A stretch of 64,000 bases of DNA from Rosistilla ulvae (GTDB lineage: Bacteria > Planctomycetota > Planctomycetia > Pirellulales > Pirellulaceae): positions 5,147,798-5,211,797 of the forward strand of contig NZ_CP036261.1 in assembly GCF_007741475.1 (NCBI RefSeq), given 5' to 3'. The position numbers were made by a program, and so were the translations under genes. This document shows, one piece after another, positions 1-7,327 of the stretch. The notes beneath the pieces are model-generated. The model saw only the letters and a program-made list of their open reading frames with translations, did not search any database and had not been told where the DNA came from. Numbering within the stretch: the first letter of the stretch is position 1; the number at the start of each line of letters is the position of its first letter.

Positions 1-1976
1 CCGACTGCCGCGTCGGTTGCGATCGTCTGGCTTGCAACCTTCAATCGCCGGATCGCCAAACTCACCGATTCCTCGGCCGCCAGCGCAGCGGATGATTCCA
101 CCAACGACGTCTCCAATTGGCGAGTGACTTCGACTTCGGATGTCATGCCTGGATTCCAAGCCAACCGTTGGGCCAACACAAACTGTTCGGTCGCTTTGTC
201 GATTCGAGGACTCAAGATCGCGATCGCCGATGGATCCGAACCCAACCGACCGTGGATGCGGAACAAACGCACGGCTTCAGCGATCCGTTGATCGGATGCA
301 TTGGACGCCAACAACCTGTCGATCGCTTGCGTGATCGGAAAGGTCGGCGGGTTCTTCCAAGACTTCCGAACCGCGACGATCAATTCCAACGATTCGCGAT
401 CGACGCGTACGCTGCGATCGAATTGCCGGATCAGCGCTGCGAGCGACAACGTGGCTTGGTCTTCCGAAAACGCACTTACGTATTTGGCAACCGCCTTGCC
501 GATCAATGCGGGGCGATCCCCCGGAGCCGACTTGGCCAAGATCTCTTGTTGCGCGGCCAACAACTGTTTCGCGAGTTCGTCGACGTCGATGCCATCTTGG
601 TCGCGGATCATCCGCGCCGCGGCCATCCGCAGCGAATCGGGACGCTGCTGGGCCCAACGAGCCAGCTCGGCATCGATCGCCGCTAAACATGTTGCTTCCA
701 ATTGAGCGACCTCCGCTTCCACAGTGGCATCGGTATCGCCGCGACGCCACCCCGATTCGATCCGGCTGAGCCCTTCCGCCCAACCGCGAGCGGTCTTGGG
801 GAGCCAAGGGATCTGTGTGTCGGCGAGGTAGATTTCGCGTTGCCGCCATCCGGCGACAAGCGCCGTTGGATAGCTTCGTTTCGCTGCCGTCGCTGGTTGT
901 TCGATGGGACCGAAGAAGATTTCGGCGCCGCCGCGAATCCATTGGATCCGCTGTTCGGGCCCGATCTGCCCCGAGACCTCTTCGATCCGCGGCCCCGACC
1001 AGGTTATAGCTTCTTTCAACGAGACCCGGCCGTCGTGGTCGCGGTCAGCCGCTGCATCGCACAGCCCTTGAGTCAGCCAATAACACATCAAGCTCTGCGG
1101 CGTCGCTCGCATCCCGCGAGCCGGCCCTTGGTCCGAAGCGGACAACAGCAGATCGATTTTGGATAACTCGTTCAGCTTATATTGTTCTTTGATCGCAACA
1201 TTCAACTGCTTCAACCGCTCCGCCGAATCGCCATCATCGGCGACGGTCGGCCAATGCACCTCCAAGACCAGCAGCTTGTTTTCCGCGGGGGCTTTGTTCA
1301 GTTGACCAAGAAGATCGGCCAGCGAAATCGCCGTCTTGCGACGACTGGTCGGATCGTAGCCATAGAAGTAAACCTGCCCCTGATCGATGCGAGCCATCGT
1401 GCTGACGTGCAACACGATCTGTTGTCGCGAAGTGGTTTTAAGGAGTGCGTCGTGCCACGACGTTGCGGACGGCGTGGAGCTCGTTTCGACTTCAGCTGCG
1501 CCCTTTGCAGAAGCCGCGTTGGCATTTTTCGCCGCCGAGTCAGACGTCGCCGTCGCAGCAGCATCCGGCTTCGCAGCGGGCTTCGATTCCGCAGGCGAGT
1601 TCGTCGTTTTCGATTTTGATTTTGCAGTATCCGACTTGGCAGTGGATTCCGCCGCAGGAGTGACAAGCTGCGGCTGGGTATTCGCGGGGACCAGCCCCAA
1701 AAAAGGAGCGGCCAATGGCGGATGTGGCGCATCGACGCCTAAGGCTTCTTCGCCAGGTTGCAGATACACCGAGACCAGGACGGTGCGATGATTCGCCGAC
1801 GGCAGCGCGGCAAACGCCAGTATCGTGCCAGCTAGCGTCGCCAACAGACAGCTACCGATGGCCAGCTTGCGATAGCGAGACGGCCCCGCGTGCGGCATCC
1901 CGTTTCGCCAACGCGCACCGGTCGCCGTATCTTCGGTCGATGTGGGGTCGCTTGCTGTGGGTGACGTTTCGCTCAT
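1..1976 (-). CDS. Membrane-anchored pseudocaspase-like EF-hand protein (partial, C-terminus off the window)
   Basis: An uninterrupted frame runs from an ATG at 1976 past the left edge, giving about 658 residues without a stop. A short cytoplasmic N-terminus is followed by one hydrophobic helix (about residues 32-56), an Ala/Lys/Ser-rich linker, a domain at about 180-250 and a canonical EF-hand loop, DRDHDGRVSLKE (about 305-320). The middle domain has the same beta-strand spacing as the caspase-fold domain of the upstream gene, but the histidine position reads STMA instead of SAHG and the cysteine strand reads LVLEVHW instead of LLLDC, so both dyad residues are missing. The ATG overlaps the upstream stop codon (ATGA), which implies translational coupling with the active-looking paralogue. 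I infer a catalytically dead partner or regulator. The remainder is helical and unrecognised. Confidence 0.75.
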   Translation of the reverse strand, partial: MSETSPTASDPTSTEDTATGARWRNGMPHAGPSRYRKLAIGSCLLATLAGTILAFAALPSANHRTVLVSVYLQPGEEALGVDAPHPPLAAPFLGLVPANTQPQLVTPAAESTAKSDTAKSKSKTTNSPAESKPAAKPDAAATATSDSAAKNANAASAKGAAEVETSSTPSATSWHDALLKTTSRQQIVLHVSTMARIDQGQVYFYGYDPTSRRKTAISLADLLGQLNKAPAENKLLVLEVHWPTVADDGDSAERLKQLNVAIKEQYKLNELSKIDLLLSASDQGPARGMRATPQSLMCYWLTQGLCDAAADRDHDGRVSLKEAITWSGPRIEEVSGQIGPEQRIQWIRGGAEIFFGPIEQPATAAKRSYPTALVAGWRQREIYLADTQIPWLPKTARGWAEGLSRIESGWRRGDTDATVEAEVAQLEATCLAAIDAELARWAQQRPDSLRMAAARMIRDQDGIDVDELAKQLLAAQQEILAKSAPGDRPALIGKAVAKYVSAFSEDQATLSLAALIRQFDRSVRVDRESLELIVAVRKSWKNPPTFPITQAIDRLLASNASDQRIAEAVRLFRIHGRLGSDPSAIAILSPRIDKATEQFVLAQRLAWNPGMTSEVEVTRQLETSLVESSAALAAEESVSLAIRRLKVASQTIATDAAV

Positions 1977-4900
1977 CGGTCCACTCCAGAAAACGCGACG
2001 CGGGCGGCGTCGGGCGATGGATGTTGCGTGACGCTGTCGGGCGTTGGTTTGTCGTCAAAGATCACCTTGCCGCCGGCCCGTTCGGCGTTGCTGTTCACGC
2101 GATCGATAAGAATCAATTCGATCGATTGCAGAGTCCGCTGGACATCGTCGCTGGTGACCGGCCACTGTCGCAGTGTAAATTGACCCAACTCGGTAAAGCA
2201 CTGTTCGTCTTGTCCTTCGAACGCGAGACCGCTGGTTCGCACTCGGAAGGCCAGGCGACGCGGCCCGCTGCCACGCAGCACCAAACAGGGTTGCGGGCGA
2301 AGTGCACCGCTGCGGTCAGCGACATTGTGCGTTTCGATCGTTGCCGATTTCAGTCGGACTTCCCCTTCGCTCAACTGCCAACTTGCCGGAGCCAAGTCTT
2401 CCAGATGCCAGAAGTCTTTGTTTCGCACCAACGTCCCGACCGAATTTGCGTTGTGGTCGCTGGTCCATACCTGGAACTGCGGCTTGCCAGCGCCGGCGGC
2501 TTGCACCGTGATGTCATAGCTGTCGCAGGAGAGATCGTGGTTTTGTTGCCAGCGAATCGGCAGCTTTTGCTCGCCGTGCCGGGCTTCGATCCAGAGTTCG
2601 CGGGGCCGTTGAATCGCCAACTTGCCGTCGGACGATGGAGCCCACAGCATCAATCGACGCGCGGCGATTCCCGTCGCGGAGATCGGTTGCGGTGACAGCG
2701 CGATCGTCCAGCGACCGCTCTGCCGCTGCGGTGAACCGTGAAATTGTTTGTCGATCGTCGGCCACAGGTGAAGCGTTCCGCTGGCGGTTCGGTCCAACAC
2801 CAATTGGTCACCGTCGGTCAGATCGATCATCGATCCGCTGGAAGAACCATCCGTCGACGCGGTGTATAGACCCGCGTCCAACTGAGGTGTCCAGCTGGCA
2901 GCTGCATGTTCGGGGCTGATCGGTACCGTAGCCAACGGTCCCTTGTCGGCCGAAGGCTCTGCGACGGCGCGTCGAATCGCAATCGGTTCTTCGACGGTCA
3001 ACATCTTCGCCATCGCAGCGGCGAGTTCGGAGGCTTGATCGGCGGTCACAAAGCGTCCGGCAGGAAGCAGTTGTTCGACGGTCGCCAGTTGTTTCTCGGT
3101 CGCCGTTTTTTCCGCGTCGTCGACGCGGAAACCGATCACGTTGACTGTGATTCCGGTCCCGTTAAACTGCTTGCGAATCCATTGTTCGGGAGTCAGTTTC
3201 AAGGGGTTGGCAACCGCATCGTTTGCGATCCGGTTGTCGGCTCCATCGGTCACCACAACCAAACTGCGAACCCCTTGGAGATCGCGAAGGTCATTCGATG
3301 CGGCGAGCATCGCAGCCAGCAACGGCGATTCGTTCCAAGGTTCCACGTGCGGATAACTGATCGCGTCGATAAGGTTCTGTCGCAGCGAACGATCGTGCGG
3401 GTTCCAAACGACGGGTGCTTGAATCCGTTGAATCGAACGTTCGGCCGGGGTGACCGTTTTGGCTGATCCCATCGCGGCTCCGAAAGTCCAAACGCTCAAC
3501 TTGATTCCGCTTGGCAGATCATCCAATAGCGTTTCGATCGCGGTGACGGCGTGCGCGTATTTCGTGTTGGGACCAAACGCTTCGCCGCGAGCCGCTCCCA
3601 TGCTGCCCGAGCAATCCAACACCAGCGATATCGCGCCAGCCGATGTATGATCGGCGTGCGTCGCCGACCGGATTGCAATTCGCCCGCCGAGAGGCTTCGG
3701 ATTTTGCACGACATGGACGTCGGGAGTCGACGCGATCGTGGCGTCGAGAGTTTCCGTCAGCTGTCGGCCTCGGAAGTAACCGTGAACCTGAACCTTGGCG
3801 CCGGGCTCTTTCGAACCTTGCACGCGTTCCAGATGGACGATCAAGCTGTCCGACGCGGCAGTCTTCCCCGCGCCAGTCGACCTGGTCGACTGGATCAGCG
3901 GTCGACAAACCCGTTGTCCGGCGGTCGGTTGCGTCGCTTTCAAGCATCCCTCGGCTTCGACCCAGATCGCGACAAAGCCTTCGGCGCCGCGTTTCATCGT
4001 ACGTACGTCCGCGGTGAATTGATCCTGTCGCTGCGTTGTCCAGATAAGTTCGCTGGGCAGATGAATCGAGACTGCGGATTGCGGATTGTTCACTAGAGGT
4101 GAGCTTGGCACCGTCACACGTGGGCTGAGCGAAGCGATATCACCCGCCAATAATTCGGCGACTCGCGCGAAATAGGCAGGGCCCTCGGCACGCAGCGACC
4201 AATATCCGTCGGCGACAAAGCGGTTCGTCTGCCAAACTAAGAAGTTTGCGAAGAGATTCTTCCGCTGCACCGTGACGAACTGGCGACTGTCGAACGGTGC
4301 GACCGCGGCCATCCGATCTAACAACGCCAACCGGCGGTGCAGTTGTTCCTGTTCGTCGGCGGTTTGGCGTTTGATCGGCGTCGTGATCAGACGCAGGGCT
4401 TCGGTTTCGCGGATCCCGATTTGGTATCCGGCGATCGCCAACGCATCCCACCACTTCGAATCGGTCGCAAAGACTTGCAATCGATGATCCACTTCCGCCC
4501 ACGACTCGGATTCCCCGGCGACCAACGTATTGAACATTTCCGCCGACCAACCGCAGAGAGCCAAGTGGCCTCGACGCGCCGCGGCGGACTGGATCGAAGC
4601 CAGTGAGATCGAAAGATCCTCCGCGACCGGCGTGTTCATCGTCGCATCGGCGCCGGCCGACAAGCGGCACAAACTCTCCCACGCAGACCGCCGCGTGGCG
4701 GCGTCGCTCCCCACGACGTCCAGCGCCGCGAGCATCGGGGGCATCGATTGCGCAGGTTGCGACAAAACGTTGGTTTGCCAAGCGTTGATCCGTTTGCCAA
4801 GCGTATCAAATTGGTCGTGATACTGTTGAGTCAACGCTTGCAGTTTCGACAACATTGCGGTCCGCTGCGTCGCGTTCGCCGGAACCTCTTTTTTGAGAAT

Positions 4901-6898
4901 CGCATCGATTTGATCGACAGTTTGATACAGCGAGGCGACGTCGCGGAGATCGCGACTGTTGTCGCTGTCGATACTGGCGATCAGTTCGCACAGCCGCGCC
5001 AGTTGTTGACTGCCCCGATGGGCTATCGATTGAGCTGAGTTGACCACGCGACCGATTTGATCGACGCGTGCGTATCCCTTTTCGGCGGCGTCCAAAGATC
5101 GCTGGGCGCGTTGCCGCGATTCCTGTTCGCCAACCAACAGATCTCCTGCAAATCGCCGCTGTTGATCGCTCGACGCAATCTCCGCTTCGACCCAGGGGAC
5201 CAATTCGGGCGACCACCACAAGCTGTCGCTGGCGACGCGATCACAGCGGGTGCTCAACTCCAGAAACCTTGCAATCCGCGTCGCGTCGCTCGATCCAAGC
5301 GGTTCGGACGGCAGATCGCGAGCGAGAAACTGCAGCACGCGTCCCAGTTGAGGAATCGGTTGCAGCGGATCGGTGACCGCAGCGACCAGAGCCGATGCAG
5401 ATTGCAAGCGCTTGCGATCGACCGAAACTTCCGCACGGAAGGCGGCGACGGTTTGTTCGGACAAGCGTTGGATAACAGTCCGTCGCAAGAAGGCGACGTC
5501 CGCCGCACTGGGCTGCGCCGCAGCGACGCTCAACCAATGGTCGGTCGCGTCGTCGAGCGACATTCCCGACAACACCGCGGCCAATTGATCAGCGTTCTGT
5601 TGCCGCTCGGACGTGACTTCGAAACCGACCATCTCGGGCGATAACACTCCCGCACGACAGGCGATCGAATCGAACCGCGTTGGTTTTTGCAACGTTTTGG
5701 CGAGATCCGCAAGATGTTCGTTCAGCATTCCAGCCGCACTGCTACACCCCGCGCGTTCGAAGTGCTCGTAGCGTAACAGCGTGCGTTCGAACCGCCGCCA
5801 CGTCGCGGGCGATTTGGCAGCCGGATGCAGTTGTTGCTTGACCAATTGATCGTACCGAGACCACCACTTATCGATCCGATCGTTGTTGGTTGGTGAGACA
5901 AACGCGGGGATGTCGATCGCCGGCGTCTTGTCGGGGAACAGACCGAGGTTGCGCGTGCGGTTCTCTCCCTCTTTCCCCAGCGGTAGCAAAACGGGGTGCT
6001 GCGGTTGTTGGCAGACTTTGGCGGACCAGGCGGTCGCTCGATCGGCGGCGCAACGATGAACTTCCAGCAGATCGATCCAACCATCGCGATCGAGATCTTT
6101 CGCCAAACCGTTCAGCGCATCGACCAGAGCGTCGCCCCAGTTTGTTATCCCGGCGGCGGGATTGATCCAAGATTGTTGATTCGTATCGCTGGACATCACG
6201 ACAACCAGATTGGGAATCGCTTGGATCACAGAATCGAGGTCGCGGATCTGGCGAGCGAAATCGTTCAACAAGATCCCCAGCGACTCGTGCGATTGAAAGT
6301 GAACGCAGTCCAACAGCAGCACTTTCTTTTGGTTCTTGGGAAACTTCGCAATCTGATCCAGCAAGTCTTTCACCGGATAGGCGTCAGCGCTCGATTGAGC
6401 GTCGGCGGCCAACAGCGCAGGCCCCTGCGGCGTATGGATCCCGTGAGCCGACAGATAGATCAGCGAAATAGCGGCATCGCGATCGGTGCTGATTCGATCG
6501 AAGGCGCTGCGATTGGAAAGTTCCAACGGCGGCCGAGCCAGTTGGATATCGCGGCGGAGCCCAACATCGCCTCCGGTCACCCAGGCGGAGAGCCGCCCGA
6601 TCGCACGGTCTCCCATCGCATTGGGAGGCAGATCGAGATTGGCGTGATAATCGGTGCTGGCCAACATCACGCAGACCTGTGGCGCCCGACCGATACTAGT
6701 GGTCGCCCAGGTCAGCACCGCGGTCAGCGCGGTGGCGGCGAAGACACCGCCGATCAACAGATTCCAACGACTGGACCATTGCCAGCCGCGGCGACCGCTG
6801 CGACTGGAGTGCCATGATGCGATCGGATCGATCGGAGCCGTGCGTCGGGTTGGTGGCAACAACGGCGCATCGGATGATCCTTCGGCGCTAGACGACAT
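1973..6898 (-). CDS. Large membrane-anchored caspase-fold, EF-hand and VWA-domain protein
   Basis: About 1641 residues from the ATG at 6898 (a TTG 12 bases upstream is the alternative). A single transmembrane helix lies at about 45-67. A caspase-like (peptidase C14 type) domain follows with the dyad His in LSAHG (about residue 152) and Cys in LLLDC (about 198). An EF-hand loop, DLDRDGWIDLLE, sits at about 265-278. A long helical middle region leads to a von Willebrand A domain at about 1085-1300 with an intact MIDAS motif, DCSGS, and a beta-rich C-terminus. The topology puts most of the protein outside the cytoplasmic membrane. It is the first gene of a two-gene unit with the pseudocaspase gene (4-base overlap), divergent from the VgrG/PAAR operon. 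Bacterial caspase homologues often act in cell-death or proteolytic defence systems; whether this one does is not shown here. Confidence 0.85.
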   Translation of the reverse strand: MSSSAEGSSDAPLLPPTRRTAPIDPIASWHSSRSGRRGWQWSSRWNLLIGGVFAATALTAVLTWATTSIGRAPQVCVMLASTDYHANLDLPPNAMGDRAIGRLSAWVTGGDVGLRRDIQLARPPLELSNRSAFDRISTDRDAAISLIYLSAHGIHTPQGPALLAADAQSSADAYPVKDLLDQIAKFPKNQKKVLLLDCVHFQSHESLGILLNDFARQIRDLDSVIQAIPNLVVVMSSDTNQQSWINPAAGITNWGDALVDALNGLAKDLDRDGWIDLLEVHRCAADRATAWSAKVCQQPQHPVLLPLGKEGENRTRNLGLFPDKTPAIDIPAFVSPTNNDRIDKWWSRYDQLVKQQLHPAAKSPATWRRFERTLLRYEHFERAGCSSAAGMLNEHLADLAKTLQKPTRFDSIACRAGVLSPEMVGFEVTSERQQNADQLAAVLSGMSLDDATDHWLSVAAAQPSAADVAFLRRTVIQRLSEQTVAAFRAEVSVDRKRLQSASALVAAVTDPLQPIPQLGRVLQFLARDLPSEPLGSSDATRIARFLELSTRCDRVASDSLWWSPELVPWVEAEIASSDQQRRFAGDLLVGEQESRQRAQRSLDAAEKGYARVDQIGRVVNSAQSIAHRGSQQLARLCELIASIDSDNSRDLRDVASLYQTVDQIDAILKKEVPANATQRTAMLSKLQALTQQYHDQFDTLGKRINAWQTNVLSQPAQSMPPMLAALDVVGSDAATRRSAWESLCRLSAGADATMNTPVAEDLSISLASIQSAAARRGHLALCGWSAEMFNTLVAGESESWAEVDHRLQVFATDSKWWDALAIAGYQIGIRETEALRLITTPIKRQTADEQEQLHRRLALLDRMAAVAPFDSRQFVTVQRKNLFANFLVWQTNRFVADGYWSLRAEGPAYFARVAELLAGDIASLSPRVTVPSSPLVNNPQSAVSIHLPSELIWTTQRQDQFTADVRTMKRGAEGFVAIWVEAEGCLKATQPTAGQRVCRPLIQSTRSTGAGKTAASDSLIVHLERVQGSKEPGAKVQVHGYFRGRQLTETLDATIASTPDVHVVQNPKPLGGRIAIRSATHADHTSAGAISLVLDCSGSMGAARGEAFGPNTKYAHAVTAIETLLDDLPSGIKLSVWTFGAAMGSAKTVTPAERSIQRIQAPVVWNPHDRSLRQNLIDAISYPHVEPWNESPLLAAMLAASNDLRDLQGVRSLVVVTDGADNRIANDAVANPLKLTPEQWIRKQFNGTGITVNVIGFRVDDAEKTATEKQLATVEQLLPAGRFVTADQASELAAAMAKMLTVEEPIAIRRAVAEPSADKGPLATVPISPEHAAASWTPQLDAGLYTASTDGSSSGSMIDLTDGDQLVLDRTASGTLHLWPTIDKQFHGSPQRQSGRWTIALSPQPISATGIAARRLMLWAPSSDGKLAIQRPRELWIEARHGEQKLPIRWQQNHDLSCDSYDITVQAAGAGKPQFQVWTSDHNANSVGTLVRNKDFWHLEDLAPASWQLSEGEVRLKSATIETHNVADRSGALRPQPCLVLRGSGPRRLAFRVRTSGLAFEGQDEQCFTELGQFTLRQWPVTSDDVQRTLQSIELILIDRVNSNAERAGGKVIFDDKPTPDSVTQHPSPDAARVAFSGVDR

Positions 6899-7269
6899 AC
6901 AAGGCCCCAAGAGTATTTAAGTTGGAAAGACAGGCGAGACGTATCGGTGGGATCGCAAACAGTCGTGCAGCCCGACTCCGTCGCAAAACCTGTTCGCGCA
7001 TCGTGCGGCCACGTTTCATTGCCCACTGGCCATACGATGCCGCACAAACATAACCTCGAAAAACGTGCCATAAAAAATTCTTGCCTGATTCGGCAGCTTT
7101 TCCCAACCGCCGCGCGCCGCACAACCGGCAAGCTTCGCGCAGCAGGAACGGTCGAGTCAAAATCCGCACACAACGATGAGAATCAGCTGACCATCGCAAG
7201 CCCTCGCCGCCGATGCGACCCATCGGGCAATGTATCGACACTGTCCACTTCGGCCTAAGGAGAGGCTGG
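6899..7269. promoter_or_regulatory. Divergent intergenic region between the caspase genes and the VgrG operon
   Basis: About 370 bases lie between the ATG of the caspase-VWA gene and the first plus-strand start. It must hold the promoters for both directions. A strong ribosome binding site, AAGGAGAGG, lies just at its right end (7257-7265). I see no convincing palindromic operator and no extended reading frame that looks coding. Confidence 0.4.
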
Positions 7270-7320
7270 ATGTTTGTGGCAGGGATTGCCGATCGAGCAC
7301 AACAATTCGATCTCAGGTAG
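7270..7320 (+). CDS. Possible 16-residue leader peptide before the VgrG gene
   Basis: The best ribosome binding site in this region (AAGGAGAGG, 7257-7265) is correctly spaced for the ATG at 7270, which opens a frame MFVAGIADRAQQFDLR ending in TAG at 7318-7320. The VgrG-like ATG lies only seven bases after this stop. This arrangement would couple VgrG translation to the leader. The alternative is that the same site serves a TTG at 7274 in the VgrG frame, giving an 18-residue N-terminal extension. Confidence 0.3.
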   Translation: MFVAGIADRAQQFDLR

Positions 7321-7327
7321 CCCAGCA

